From: Ectopseudomonas composti
Lineage (GTDB): Bacteria; Pseudomonadota; Gammaproteobacteria; Pseudomonadales; Pseudomonadaceae
Direction: 5' to 3'
DNA length: 64,000 nucleotides
Assembly (NCBI RefSeq): GCF_900115475.1
Contig: NZ_FOWP01000013.1
Location: 1 to 64,000 of the forward strand
Shown one piece after another: positions 43,799-53,288 of the stretch. Every line of letters starts with the position of its first letter. Position 1 is the stretch's first letter. The position numbers were made by a program, and so were the translations under genes. Under the pieces are notes generated by a model that searched no databases, was not told the DNA's origin, and saw only the letters and a list, made by a program, of their open reading frames with translations.

Positions 43799-43984
43799 TT
43801 ACTTGTCCAGACGCTCGTCGGTATTCAGGGTTCGGGCTTCGCTTTCCAGCATCACCGGAATGCCATCGCGAATCGGATAGGCCACGCCAGCGCCCTTGCT
43901 GATCAGTTCGGTCTTGTCTTCGGAAAGCTGCAGCGGGCCTTTGCAGATCGGGCAAGCGAGAATGTCGAGCAGTTTAAGGTCCAT
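43799..43984 (-). CDS. ycaR: Trm112/YcaR family small protein
   Basis: The 61-residue protein starts MDLKLLDILACPICKGPL, with a CPxC pair, and ends with IRDGIPVMLESEART as in YcaR/Trm112-like proteins. It has only two Cys, so a complete zinc site would need other ligands or a dimer. Its function in bacteria is unclear; it sits between lpxK and kdsB as in E. coli. Confidence 0.93.
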   Translation of the reverse strand: MDLKLLDILACPICKGPLQLSEDKTELISKGAGVAYPIRDGIPVMLESEARTLNTDERLDK

Positions 43985-44006
43985 GGCGCAGTCCTTGATG
44001 GGGTCA

Positions 44007-45008
44007 TCAAGACCCCGGTATGAGGCGGGCCAGCTCGTTATCCAGCCAGTCGATGAAAGCCGGCGTAGGCACGGCGTCGACGGCCAGGTACCACCAGTCG
44101 GCGGCGGCGAAGGCCCGGCATTTCACCGCATCCTTCTCCGTCATCAACAGTGGCAGCGGCGGCTCGAAACTGAGCTGCGCGGCACCGTACTGGGCATGGT
44201 CGGCGAAGGGGTGCGGAACCGGGCGCCAGTTTAGCGCTTCGAGGGTGTCGAAGAAACGTTGCGGGTTGCCGATACCGGCCACGGCATGCAACGCCTGGCC
44301 GGGCGGCAGGTGATCGAGAGCAACGCGCTCGCCGCTGGCCAGGTTGACCAGCGCAGTTGGCTGCAGGCGAAAGGCGAAGCCATCGGCACGATCGGCTTCG
44401 GCGCCGTTGAACAGCAAGGCGTCTACCTCATCCAGGCGCTCGGCCGGCTCGCGCAGCGGCCCGGCAGGCAGGCAGCGGCGATTACCCAGGCCACGTGCGG
44501 CATCAATCAGCACCAGCTCCAGATCACGCGCCAGGCGATAGTGCTGCAGACCGTCGTCGCAGAGGATCAGATCCAGGGATTCTTCGGCCAACAGTGCGCG
44601 CACCGCGCGGCCACGATCCGGGTCGATCATCAGCGCTACGCCGGTGCGCTGGACGATCAACAGCGGCTCGTCACCCGCCTGCGCTGCCGGTTGCTCGGCA
44701 CGCACGCGCCACGGCAGGCTCGGCGGCGTGGCGCCATAGCCACGGCTGACCACGCCGACCCTGAGGCCACGAGCCCGGCAATGTTCGATGAGAAAGAGGA
44801 TCAACGGCGTCTTGCCGGTACCGCCGACGGTGATGTTGCCCACCACCAGCACCGGCACCGGGGCGCGATAGATTTCGCCCTCGCCAGCCAGGAACCGCGC
44901 ACGCTTGCCCTGCACCACGCGGCGATACAGCCACTCCAGCGGGCGCAGCAGCGCCAGCGCCGGATGGCCGCGATACCAGGCCTCGAGCAGGCGATCAGCG
45001 GCGCTCAC
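44007..45008 (-). CDS. lpxK: Tetraacyldisaccharide 4'-kinase
   Basis: The 333-residue protein has an N-terminal membrane-associated helix, the P-loop VVGNITVGGTGKTPLILFLIEHCR, GVVSRGYG, and LILCDDGLQHYRLARDLELVLID. It phosphorylates the lipid A precursor at the 4' position. The gene abuts exbD and shares the operon with kdsB, joining two LPS steps. Confidence 0.96.
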   Translation of the reverse strand: MSAADRLLEAWYRGHPALALLRPLEWLYRRVVQGKRARFLAGEGEIYRAPVPVLVVGNITVGGTGKTPLILFLIEHCRARGLRVGVVSRGYGATPPSLPWRVRAEQPAAQAGDEPLLIVQRTGVALMIDPDRGRAVRALLAEESLDLILCDDGLQHYRLARDLELVLIDAARGLGNRRCLPAGPLREPAERLDEVDALLFNGAEADRADGFAFRLQPTALVNLASGERVALDHLPPGQALHAVAGIGNPQRFFDTLEALNWRPVPHPFADHAQYGAAQLSFEPPLPLLMTEKDAVKCRAFAAADWWYLAVDAVPTPAFIDWLDNELARLIPGS

Positions 45009-45437
45009 TCAGGGGGCTTCCTGTGCTTCCACCGTGGTGATGCGCAGGTGCGAGAAACCCAGCTTGCCGGCGGCGTCCATGGCGGTGATCACCGACTGGT
45101 GCGGCGTCTTGCCATCGGCGCTGATGATCAGCGGCAGGCTGTTATCACCATCGGATTCTTTCTGCAGCGCCGCCATCAGGTTGCTCAGGTTGCTTTCCAG
45201 CAGCGCCTTGCCGTTAACCGAATAAGCACCGTCGGCGCCAATCAGCACCTCGACCTGCTTGAGTTCGGTCTGCTCTGGCGGCGTACCACTGGCCGCCTCG
45301 GGCAGGTCGACCTTGAGCTGGGTTTCACGGGTGAAGGTGGTGGTGACCACGAAGAACAGCAGCAGGATGAACACCACGTCGATCAACGAGGCCAGGTTGA
45401 TCTCGACGTTCTCCCGCGGTTTGCGCCGGAATTTCAC
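45009..45437 (-). CDS. exbD: ExbD/TolR family protein
   Basis: The 142-residue protein has a single N-terminal span (IDVVFILLLFFVVTTTF) with the conserved Asp (LIDVVF) of the proton path and a periplasmic C-terminal domain. With the ExbB-like partner it uses the proton gradient to energise an envelope machine. Its place next to lpxK, not tonB or tolA, is the second exbBD-like pair known in pseudomonads; its partner is unknown. It overlaps exbB by 4 bp. Confidence 0.9.
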   Translation of the reverse strand: MKFRRKPRENVEINLASLIDVVFILLLFFVVTTTFTRETQLKVDLPEAASGTPPEQTELKQVEVLIGADGAYSVNGKALLESNLSNLMAALQKESDGDNSLPLIISADGKTPHQSVITAMDAAGKLGFSHLRITTVEAQEAP

Positions 45438-46066
45438 GCCTTGCCCTCGCCCAGGTCGACGTCGCGATCACCCTGCACCATTTCCACCAGCTTGATCGCT
45501 TCCTGCTCCATGCCGACCACCAGTTCATCGACACGGCGCTGCAGGTAACGATGGAAGAACAGCGCCGGAATCGCCACCATCAAGCCGGCAGCGGTGGTGA
45601 TCAGCGCCTTGGAGATGCCGCCAGCAAGCATTGGCGCATTGGCCATGCCTGAGCCCATGAAGGAACTGAAGATCTCGATCATGCCCAGCACGGTGCCGAG
45701 CAGGCCTAGTAGCGGCGCGATGCCGGCAATGGTACCGAGGGCATTGAGGTAACGTTCCAGATCATGGATGACGCGGGCGGCGGCTTCCTCGATGCACTCC
45801 TTCATGATCTCGCGACCATGCTTGGAGTTGGCCAGACCCGCGGCGAGGATCTGCCCCAGAGGCGAGTGCTCACGCAGCTCCTTGAGCTTCTGGTTGTTGA
45901 GCTTCTTGTCCTTGATCCAGCGCCACACCTGGGCCAACAGATTGGCCGGCGTAACGCGGGCGGGCCGCAGGGTCCACAGGCGCTCGGCAACGATGCCGGC
46001 AGCAGCGATGGAACAGAGAATGATCGGCAGCATCATCCAGCCGCCAGCTTTGACCAGTTCCCACAC
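45434..46066 (-). CDS. exbB: ExbB/TolQ family proton channel protein
   Basis: The 210-residue protein has three membrane spans (GGWMMLPIILCSIAAAGIVAERL; the IAPLLGLLGTVLGMIEIF segment; the ITTAAGLMVAIPALFFHRYL segment) with the conserved Glu and Thr of TolQ/ExbB. It is the first gene of the operon leading to lpxK, kdsB and murB. I chose the GTG at 46066 (VWELVKAGG) behind GAGGGG; another GTG 11 codons earlier is possible. Confidence 0.88.
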   Translation of the reverse strand: MWELVKAGGWMMLPIILCSIAAAGIVAERLWTLRPARVTPANLLAQVWRWIKDKKLNNQKLKELREHSPLGQILAAGLANSKHGREIMKECIEEAAARVIHDLERYLNALGTIAGIAPLLGLLGTVLGMIEIFSSFMGSGMANAPMLAGGISKALITTAAGLMVAIPALFFHRYLQRRVDELVVGMEQEAIKLVEMVQGDRDVDLGEGKA

Positions 46067-46138
46067 GGTAGAGAATCCCCCTCGAAAAAGTGGCGCCACT
46101 CTAGCATAGGGTGCAACGCCCGCCGACCGCCGCCGTTC

Positions 46139-48364
46139 TCATTTTTCCCGCCAGAAACGTGGCTCGCTTCGCAACCCACGCGGCGCAGCCTGTTCGCCCA
46201 GACGCAAATGCAGCGCACCACGCAAGGCGGTGTCATGCATTTCGACGCCTGCAGCCTGGTAGCGTGCAAGGACCTGCGGGTGAGGATGACCGAAGGCATT
46301 GTGACGGCTGCGCGTGATCAGCGCATGCTGCGCCGCGACCGCATCGATGAAGGCCTGACTGGATGAGGTTCGACTGCCGTGATGAGGTGCCAACAGCCAC
46401 CGCGAGGCCAGGGGAAAGTCGGCCTGTATCAGCGCACGCTCCGCCTGAACATCGATATCGCCGGTCAACAACAGGCGTTCGCCCGCCGCCTCGATCTGCA
46501 ATACGCAAGAACGCTGATTGCCGGACCTGGCCTGATCCCACTGCCACAGCCTGAACGTCACACCATTCCACTGCCAGCTCTGCCCCGACTCACAGGCTTC
46601 GGCGCCAAGCGTCGTATCCAGACGCAGCGGCTCGCCGCTGATGACCCTGGCGACCGGCATTCCAGCCTTGATCGCGACAGCGCCACCAGCATGGTCATTG
46701 TCGGCATGGCTGAGCAGCAGCAGATCGAGGCGCCTGAGATTCATTGCGCGCAAGGAAGGCAGAACGACGCGCTCGCCCGTGTCGAAATCGCCGAAGCGCG
46801 GCCCCGCGTCGTACAACAAACTGTGTTCACGGGTGCGCACCAGCACGGCCAACCCCTGCCCTACGTCCAGTACCCAGACATCGGCACGGTCATCATCGAG
46901 TTGCTGCGCAGGCAAGAACAGTGCGGGCAATAGCAGCGCGATGCCAGGCAGACGCAGCGGTACTCCGGCCGGCAACAGCAGTAGCAACGCGCCAGTCAAC
47001 GCCAATAGCCATGCCCAGAGTGGCAGGTTGCTGGGGAGCCAGGCGGGCAGCCAATCGGCGATGACACCCAGCAGCTCGAAAAGCACATACAGCGCCCCAC
47101 CGGCCAGCCACAAAAGCCCCTCGCCAACCAGCGGCACGGGCAACAGCAGCGTCCCCAGCAGCGCCAATGGCACGACCACCAGCCCTACCCAGGGCACGGC
47201 AATCAGATTGGCCAGCGGCCCACTGCTGCTGACCGGCAGCCCAAGGACCAGCATCATCGGCAGCAGGCCGATGGCCATGGTCCACTGCGCACGTGTCAGC
47301 CCACGCCACCAACCCCAGACACCGAGCCGGCCACCGAACACCAGGGCGAGAATCGCCACCGCCGAGAATGACAGCCAGAACCCCGGCTGCAAGGATGCCA
47401 GCGGCTCCAGCAGCAGAACCACGAGTAATGCCAGCAACAGCGGCCACCAGGCGCCCAGATGCCGAAAGCGCATGCGCCAGAGCAGCACCAGCGCGACCAT
47501 CACGCAGGCCCTGCGCACCGGCACTTCGAGACCGGCCAGCAGTCCATAGACCAGCGCCCCGCCCAAAGCCAATGCACAGGCGCAGGGCAGCCAGGGCAAG
47601 CGCGCAGGCCAGGCGCCGACTCTTGCCAGCACTGCCACCAACCCATAGAGAAAGCCGGCCAGCAGCGCGATGTGCTGCCCGGAAATGACCATCAGGTGCA
47701 CCGTGCCGGTGTGCTGCAGCAAACGCCAGTCGCCCGCGCTCAGGCCCGATCCATCCCCCAGAACCAGAGCGGCGATGGCACCCTCTCTGTGAAAGGCGGG
47801 CACAGCCAGCAAATGCTGACGCAGGCTATCGCGCCAGCTGCCCAGGCCAGTCGCTGGCGATAGACGCTCACCCGACTTGATCGTGCCCGTGGCGCCAATG
47901 CGTTGGGCCAGCAGCCAGGCTTCATAATCGAAGGATTGAGGGTTTACCAAACCGTGCGGGCGCTTCAGGTTGACCGCTACACGCCAGCGCTCGCCACCCT
48001 GCACCAAGGGGCCGCCATACCAGGCCAGGCGCATCCTTGTCGGCAGCTCGGCACGCCGGGAGTACGCCTCCTCGAACTGGAAGCGCACCACGCCATCGGA
48101 TACCTCAGGAAGCCCGACCACTCGCCCCTCCAGCCACAACGTGCGGCCATCGAGTTGCGGATCGAGGCGATCATCCAGTGCCGATTGCGCCGAACTGCAG
48201 GCCCAGGCCAGCCCCAGCAGAAAGAAGCCCAGCGGAAAGAGCCGTGAGAACAACAATACGAAGCCGCCACACGCTGCAATCAGCAGCAGCCAAGCCGGCG
48301 GCAAGCTCGGTAGAAAGCGCAAGGTGAGCAGCCCCAAGGCTAGCGCCAACATCCCTGTTCGCAT
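46139..48364 (-). CDS. comEC: ComEC/Rec2 DNA internalisation protein
   Basis: The 741-residue membrane protein has an N-terminal DUF4131 region, the Competence channel domain (about 190-470, many spans, with MVISGQHIALLAGFLYG and VRRACVMVALVLL) and a C-terminal metallo-beta-lactamase domain (about 495-735, LLLSHADNDHAGG and LLAPHHGSRTSSS). It is the presumed inner-membrane channel for DNA in transformation. ATG 48364 follows GGGAGG. It is divergent from the DUF2062 gene. Confidence 0.95.
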   Translation of the reverse strand: MRTGMLALALGLLTLRFLPSLPPAWLLLIAACGGFVLLFSRLFPLGFFLLGLAWACSSAQSALDDRLDPQLDGRTLWLEGRVVGLPEVSDGVVRFQFEEAYSRRAELPTRMRLAWYGGPLVQGGERWRVAVNLKRPHGLVNPQSFDYEAWLLAQRIGATGTIKSGERLSPATGLGSWRDSLRQHLLAVPAFHREGAIAALVLGDGSGLSAGDWRLLQHTGTVHLMVISGQHIALLAGFLYGLVAVLARVGAWPARLPWLPCACALALGGALVYGLLAGLEVPVRRACVMVALVLLWRMRFRHLGAWWPLLLALLVVLLLEPLASLQPGFWLSFSAVAILALVFGGRLGVWGWWRGLTRAQWTMAIGLLPMMLVLGLPVSSSGPLANLIAVPWVGLVVVPLALLGTLLLPVPLVGEGLLWLAGGALYVLFELLGVIADWLPAWLPSNLPLWAWLLALTGALLLLLPAGVPLRLPGIALLLPALFLPAQQLDDDRADVWVLDVGQGLAVLVRTREHSLLYDAGPRFGDFDTGERVVLPSLRAMNLRRLDLLLLSHADNDHAGGAVAIKAGMPVARVISGEPLRLDTTLGAEACESGQSWQWNGVTFRLWQWDQARSGNQRSCVLQIEAAGERLLLTGDIDVQAERALIQADFPLASRWLLAPHHGSRTSSSQAFIDAVAAQHALITRSRHNAFGHPHPQVLARYQAAGVEMHDTALRGALHLRLGEQAAPRGLRSEPRFWREK

Positions 48365-48491
48365 GATTCCTCCCTGCAGCTTCGCGCTGCGATGAGCGCA
48401 TCCGACGCTCACCTCCGGTCACAATATGAAAACGCTGGCGATGGCGATTCCGTGCATAATATCCGCGCTTTTGCCTGCCCAGAGACTCTTC

Positions 48492-49019
48492 ATGCCGCGT
48501 CGTTTATTCAAGCGCTACATGCCCAACCCTGACAGCATCAAGGGTAACAAGTCCCTGCGCTTTCTCGGCAAACTGATTCACGACCCCAATCTCTGGCATC
48601 TCAACCGCCACTCAGTAGCCCGTGGCATGGCCATCGGCCTGTTCTGGGCGATGATTCCGATGCCGATGCAGATGTTGGCAGCCGCCGCAGTAGCCATCCC
48701 GTTACGCGCCAATCTGCCGATTTCCATCGGCCTGGTCTGGCTGACCAACCCTATCACCATGCCGCCGGTTTTCTACTGCACCTACAAACTGGGCGCGTGG
48801 ATCATGCAAACACCTCCGGTACGCATGCCGCAAACCCTGAGCCTGGAATGGATCACCGCCGAGGTCGCGGTACTGTGGAAGCCGCTGTACCTGGGGTCCT
48901 TCGTCGCGGGATTGATTCTTGCGGTATTGGGCTATGCGCTGACCACGCTCTACTGGCGCTGGTGGGTCCAGCGCAGTTGGCGCAAACGCCAGGAAAAGCG
49001 CCGACTGGAACGCCACTGA
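48492..49019 (+). CDS. DUF2062 membrane protein
   Basis: The 175-residue protein has a basic N-terminus (MPRRLFKRYMPNPDSIKGNKSLRFLGKLIHDPNLWHLNRHSVARGMAIGLF), two to three membrane spans (IGLFWAMIPMPMQMLAAAAVAIPL; the YLGSFVAGLILAVLGYALTTLYW span) and a basic tail (RKRQEKRRLERH). DUF2062 proteins are conserved in Gram-negative bacteria and their function is unknown. The position between comEC and lolE is the conserved one. The ribosome binding site is weak. Confidence 0.9.
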   Translation: MPRRLFKRYMPNPDSIKGNKSLRFLGKLIHDPNLWHLNRHSVARGMAIGLFWAMIPMPMQMLAAAAVAIPLRANLPISIGLVWLTNPITMPPVFYCTYKLGAWIMQTPPVRMPQTLSLEWITAEVAVLWKPLYLGSFVAGLILAVLGYALTTLYWRWWVQRSWRKRQEKRRLERH

Positions 49020-49024
49020 AAAGA

Positions 49025-49050
49025 AAAAGCCGTCGAATTCGACGGCTTTT
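49025..49050. terminator. Bidirectional terminator between the DUF2062 and lolE genes
   Basis: A perfect palindrome with arms AAAAGCCGTCGAA and TTCGACGGCTTTT lies between the convergent stops, with A and T tracts on the two sides. Confidence 0.9.
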
Positions 49051-49055
49051 CGTTC

Positions 49056-50300
49056 TTACTCGTAACGTAGCGCTTCGGCCGGTTGTACCTGCGCCGCCCG
49101 CCATGAGGGATAGAGCGTGGCGAGGAAGCTGAGGATCAACGCTGCCGAACAGATCAGCGCCACGTCCAGCCACTGCAAGTCCGATGGCAGGCTGCTGATG
49201 AAGTACACGTCAGAGCTCATCACCTGCTGCCCTGCGAACGATTCCAGCCAGGCCACCAGCGCACTGACATTGAGCGCAGCCAGCACACCGAGCACCGTGC
49301 CGATCAGTGTGCCGACCAGGCCGATGACCGAGCCCTGCACCATGAAGACGGCCATGATCTGTCGCGGCGTGGCACCCAGGGTGCGCAGGATGGCGATATC
49401 GCCGCCCTTGTCGGCAACCACCATGATCAGGGTGGCAATGATGTTGAACGCCGCTACAGCGACGATCAGCAGCAGAAGCAGACCGATCATGGTCTTCTCC
49501 ATCTTCATCGCACTGAACAGGCTACCCTGGGTGTGGGTCCAGTCGTCGGCACGGTAACCCGCGCCCAGCTCGGCGACCAGCGCCTTGGATACCTGCGGCG
49601 CCTGATACAGATCCTTCAGCGCCAGGCGAATGCCCGGCACCGTGCCATCCGGCAAACGCTGCATGGCGGCGGCATCGACGACGTTGATCAGCGCCAGCGA
49701 ACTGTCCAGTTCAGCGCCAACCTTGAACACCGCAGCAACGTTCAGACGCTGCATGCGCGGGGTAACGCCGCCAGGCGCGCTGCTCAGCTCGGGGATGATC
49801 AAGGTCAGCTTGTCACCCACCTGCAGGCCGAAGCGCCGTGCGGTGATATCGCCGATCACTACGCCGAACTCGCCGGGCTGCAAGTTGTTCAGGCTGCCCT
49901 GGCGGATGTGCTCAGGCAGGATCGACACCTTGTCCTCTTCCGCCGGATCGATACCGTGAATCTGGATCGGCTGCATCAGCCCGCGATGAGAAAGCATGCC
50001 CTCCAGCTCGGCATAGGGCGCAGCGGCCTGTACCTGCGGGTTGCCCATGGCCTTGTCTGCCAAGGCACGCCAATCGGTGACAGGCTCGGCACCGTAGAGC
50101 ATGGCGTGCGGCACCATACCGAGAATGCGCGAGCTCATCTCCTTCTGGAAACCGTTCATCACCGACAGCACCACGATCATCGCCAGCACGCCGAGCGCCA
50201 GACCGATCATCGAGGTCAGCGAAATGAAGGAGATGAAATGATTGCGGCGCTTGGCCCGTGTGTAGCGAGCGCCGATGAAGATACTCAGCGGACGAAACAT
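49056..50300 (-). CDS. lolE: Lipoprotein-releasing ABC permease LolE
   Basis: The 414-residue protein has an N-terminal span (ISLTSMIGLALGVLAMIVVLSVMNGF), a large periplasmic domain, and three C-terminal spans (LLLLIVAVAAFNIIATLIMVV; the FMVQGSVIGLVGTLIGTVLGVLAALNVSA segment; the LICSAALILSFLATLYPSW segment). It forms, with LolD and its paralogue LolC, the complex that releases lipoproteins from the inner membrane to LolA. It is very similar to LolC; which is C and which is E is assigned only from operon order. Confidence 0.9.
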   Translation of the reverse strand: MFRPLSIFIGARYTRAKRRNHFISFISLTSMIGLALGVLAMIVVLSVMNGFQKEMSSRILGMVPHAMLYGAEPVTDWRALADKAMGNPQVQAAAPYAELEGMLSHRGLMQPIQIHGIDPAEEDKVSILPEHIRQGSLNNLQPGEFGVVIGDITARRFGLQVGDKLTLIIPELSSAPGGVTPRMQRLNVAAVFKVGAELDSSLALINVVDAAAMQRLPDGTVPGIRLALKDLYQAPQVSKALVAELGAGYRADDWTHTQGSLFSAMKMEKTMIGLLLLLIVAVAAFNIIATLIMVVADKGGDIAILRTLGATPRQIMAVFMVQGSVIGLVGTLIGTVLGVLAALNVSALVAWLESFAGQQVMSSDVYFISSLPSDLQWLDVALICSAALILSFLATLYPSWRAAQVQPAEALRYE

Positions 50301-51013
50301 CAGAGGGTCACCAGCTTGCCGTCCTGCAGGCTGAGCACGCGATCCATCTGCCGTGCCAGTTGCATGTCGTGGGTCACCACCAGGAACGCAGTCTTGGAGT
50401 CGCGGCTGAGCTCGCGCATCAGCTCCTGAATACCTTCGGCGGTGTGCTGATCGAGGTTGCCGGTCGGCTCATCGAGCAGCACCAACCCCGGACGGTTGAC
50501 CAAGGCGCGGGCGATCGCCACGCGCTGACGCTCGCCACCGGATAGCTCGGACGGCTTGTGATTGAGGCGATGCCCCAGGCCTACCCGTTCCAGCAACGCC
50601 GTCGCGCGCTGACGCGCCTCGGCAATCGACGTCTTGCCAATCAACAGCGGCATGCAGACGTTCTCCAGCGCGGTGAACTCGGCCAGCAGGTGGTGAAACT
50701 GGTAAACGAAGCCCAGTGCACGGTTGCGCAGCAGGCCACGTGCGGTCTCGCTCAGTGCCGACAGTTGCTCGCCAGCCAGCCAGACACTGCCCTCGCTGGG
50801 CGTATCCAGGCCGCCGAGCATGTTCAGCAGGGTGCTTTTACCGGAACCGGAGCTACCGACGATGGCCACGCGCTCGCCTGGGAAGAGTTCCAGCTCGAGC
50901 CCATCGAGCACAACTACCGACTCGGGGCCTTCGTCGTAACGCTTGCTCAGATTGCGGCAACTGAGCACGGCGTTGTGCTGTTTCATGGCGTTCTGATTCA
51001 TGGACTCACTCAT
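50300..51013 (-). CDS. lolD: Lipoprotein-releasing ABC ATPase LolD
   Basis: The 237-residue ATPase has Walker A GSSGSGKSTLLNML, the LolD-typical GFVYQFHHLLAEFTALENV, the signature LSGGERQRVAIARALVNRP and Walker B LVLLDEPTGNLDQHT. It powers lipoprotein extraction. The ATG at 51013 overlaps the end of lolC by 8 bp; two in-frame ATGs, 4 and 9 codons later, are alternative starts. Its stop shares bases with the lolE start. Confidence 0.95.
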   Translation of the reverse strand: MSESMNQNAMKQHNAVLSCRNLSKRYDEGPESVVVLDGLELELFPGERVAIVGSSGSGKSTLLNMLGGLDTPSEGSVWLAGEQLSALSETARGLLRNRALGFVYQFHHLLAEFTALENVCMPLLIGKTSIAEARQRATALLERVGLGHRLNHKPSELSGGERQRVAIARALVNRPGLVLLDEPTGNLDQHTAEGIQELMRELSRDSKTAFLVVTHDMQLARQMDRVLSLQDGKLVTL

Positions 51014-52253
51014 AGCGCAGGGCCTCGGCAGGCTGGGTACGCGCGGCGCGCCAGGCCGGATACAGGGTAGCGAAGAAGCTCAGCAGCAACGCCGCGGTAC
51101 AGACCATCACCACGTCGGCACTCTGCAGTTGCGAAGGCAGGTAATCGATGAAATAGACATCGGCATTGAGAAACTTGATGCCCAGCAGGCGCTCGATGCC
51201 GGCGATCAGGCTGCTGATGTTCAGCGCCGCGAGAATGCCCAGCAGCGCGCCGATGAAGGTGCCGACCACGCCAATCACGGTGCCCTGCACCATGAAGATG
51301 GCCATGATCTGCCGCGGCGTAGCGCCGAGAGTACGCAGGATGGCGATGTCACCTTTCTTGTCGGTCACCACCATCACCAGCGTGGAGATGATGTTGAATG
51401 CGGCCACTGCGACGATCAGCAGCAGGAGCAGACCGATCATGGTCTTCTCCATGCGAATGGCCTGATACAGGTTGCCGTGAGTACGGGTCCAGTCGCGGGC
51501 GTAGAAATCACCACCGAGGCTCTGGGCGATCTCCCAGGCGCTACGTGGCGCCTGGAACAGATCATCGAACTTCAGGCGCAGGCCCTGCACCTGGTCCGGT
51601 TTCCAGCGCTGCAGGCGCGCCAGGTCGCTGATATTGGCCAGCGCCAGGGCGCCGTCGATCTCGCCGGCGCCAACATGGAAGATGCCGCTGACGGTAAAGC
51701 GCTTCAGGCGCGGGAACATGCCGGCCGGGGTCACGGTGACCTCGGGCGCGACGAAGGTGACCTTGTCACCGAGCTTGAGGCCGAGCTTGGCCGCCGCCTT
51801 GTCGCCGATGACCATGGCGAAGTCGCCCGGCTGCAAGCTGTCGAGACTGCCCTGCTGGAAGAAGCCGTCGATGATCGACACCTTGCGCTCCTGCTCGGGG
51901 TCGATGGCATTGATCAACACTTTCTGCACCTTGCCATCGTGCGTCAGCAAGCCCTGCATCTGGGTGAAGGGCGCCAGCGCCTCGACGCGCGGATGGCGCT
52001 CCACCTGGCGCGCCAGGGCCTGCCAGTCGCTGATCGGCGTGGGCGACTCGACCGTGGCATGCGGAATCATGCCCAAGACGCGGGTGCGCATCTCGTGGTC
52101 GAAACCGTTCATGACCGACAGCACCAGAATCATCACCATCACCCCCAGGGTGAGGCCGAGCATGGACGTCAGGGAAATGAAGGATACGAAGTGGTTGCGG
52201 CGCTTGGCCCGCGTGTAACGCGTACCGATGAATACGAACAGAGGTCTGAACAT
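51006..52253 (-). CDS. lolC: Lipoprotein-releasing ABC permease LolC
   Basis: The 415-residue paralogue of LolE has the same plan: an N-terminal span after MFRPLFVFIGTRYTRAKRRNHFVS, a periplasmic domain, and three C-terminal spans ending LYPAWRAARTQPAEALRYE. It is first in lolC-lolD-lolE; the 140-bp gap to the divergent PilZ-like gene should hold the promoter. Confidence 0.92.
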   Translation of the reverse strand: MFRPLFVFIGTRYTRAKRRNHFVSFISLTSMLGLTLGVMVMILVLSVMNGFDHEMRTRVLGMIPHATVESPTPISDWQALARQVERHPRVEALAPFTQMQGLLTHDGKVQKVLINAIDPEQERKVSIIDGFFQQGSLDSLQPGDFAMVIGDKAAAKLGLKLGDKVTFVAPEVTVTPAGMFPRLKRFTVSGIFHVGAGEIDGALALANISDLARLQRWKPDQVQGLRLKFDDLFQAPRSAWEIAQSLGGDFYARDWTRTHGNLYQAIRMEKTMIGLLLLLIVAVAAFNIISTLVMVVTDKKGDIAILRTLGATPRQIMAIFMVQGTVIGVVGTFIGALLGILAALNISSLIAGIERLLGIKFLNADVYFIDYLPSQLQSADVVMVCTAALLLSFFATLYPAWRAARTQPAEALRYE

Positions 52254-52393
52254 GTCGGGGAAAGGTCAGGGGAAAAAGGAACGTCCTTGTGGCGGGCCCT
52301 GGCTAGCGGCCTTACACTCAGAACCAGTTCGAGCCCGCTACGTGCCGGATCGTCAACGAGTTCTCTGACCACCACTGCTGTCATGGGTTCGCC

Positions 52394-52960
52394 ATGTCGA
52401 CATACGATGTAGATGATCGCCGGGAATACTATCGTATCGAGGATACGATCGCACTGGAATTCAGCCTGTTATCCGGTGCAGCGGCCCACTCCAGCGAAGT
52501 GCTTCACGATGCTTCACCGCTGTTCAATCTGCTCAGCGATCTGCACCTGATGGACTTCGAGTCGCAGCACCTGCTACGCCATATCAGCGAGCGCGACCGT
52601 ACGCTGGCCAACTACCTGAAGGTGATCAACAAGCGCATCGATCTGCTTGGTCAGGCCGTGGCGCAAAGCCTGCTGCGCGACATCGGCGCACCACGCCAGG
52701 TGTCGCTGTCCGAAGGCGGCATCAGCTTCAATCACGCCCAGGCCGTAGCACCGGGAAGCCACCTGGCGATCAAGATGGTGCTGATGCCGCAGGCGCTGGG
52801 CTTGCTACTGCGCGCGCACGTCGTGCACTGCTGTGCACGCCAGGATGGGCAGTACGAGATCGGCACCGAGTTCGAAGCGTTGACCGACGCACAGCGCCAA
52901 TTGCTGGCCCGGCATATCCTGCAGAAACAGGCTCTGGAACGTCGCCAGGCCCGCGAATGA
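52394..52960 (+). CDS. PilZ-domain-like protein
   Basis: The 188-residue cytoplasmic protein starts with DDRREYYRIEDTIALEF, which contains an RxxxR (Arg10, Arg14) of the cyclic di-GMP-binding PilZ type. The second motif, normally (D/N)xSxxG, reads SLSEGG near residue 104, with Ser in the first place. Between them is a helical insert of about 85 residues (HLLRHISERDRTLANYLKVINKRIDLLGQAVA). It is likely a divergent c-di-GMP effector. It is followed after 19 bp by the small exported protein gene and then the GDPD gene. Confidence 0.85.
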   Translation: MSTYDVDDRREYYRIEDTIALEFSLLSGAAAHSSEVLHDASPLFNLLSDLHLMDFESQHLLRHISERDRTLANYLKVINKRIDLLGQAVAQSLLRDIGAPRQVSLSEGGISFNHAQAVAPGSHLAIKMVLMPQALGLLLRAHVVHCCARQDGQYEIGTEFEALTDAQRQLLARHILQKQALERRQARE

Positions 52961-52979
52961 ACGCCGCCAAGGAATCGCC

Positions 52980-53288
52980 ATGCATCGCTTCGCTCTGCTG
53001 TTCACCCTGCTCATCACCCCGCCACTGTTCGCCGACACCCTGACCATTCCCCTCGGCGACCAGGGTGCGGATATCGATAGCCGCAACCTGCCTCAGCTCG
53101 GCCAATCGAAACGCTCGGTGCTGGAGCGCTTCGGCCTGGCTGACGAAGAACACAAACCTGTTGGCCAACCGCCCATCACCCGCTGGGACTACCGCGAGTT
53201 CAGCGTCTATTTCGAATACGATCACGTGATCAACAGCGTGCGCCAGCATTGGCCGCGCCACCTCGACACCGTCAAGGAGCAACAGTGA
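52980..53288 (+). CDS. Small exported protein of unknown function
   Basis: The 102-residue precursor has a signal peptide (MHRFALLFTLLITPPLFA, cleavage about 18). The mature protein reads ...QLGQSKRSVLERFGLADEE...PPITRWDYREFSVYFEYDHVINSV, a pattern that reminds me of the BamE/OmlA-like fold (a short helix, then a strand with W-Y-F-V-Y-F). It is coupled to the GDPD gene by a GTGA overlap, so the two are probably co-translated. I do not recognise a characterised family. Confidence 0.8.
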   Translation: MHRFALLFTLLITPPLFADTLTIPLGDQGADIDSRNLPQLGQSKRSVLERFGLADEEHKPVGQPPITRWDYREFSVYFEYDHVINSVRQHWPRHLDTVKEQQ

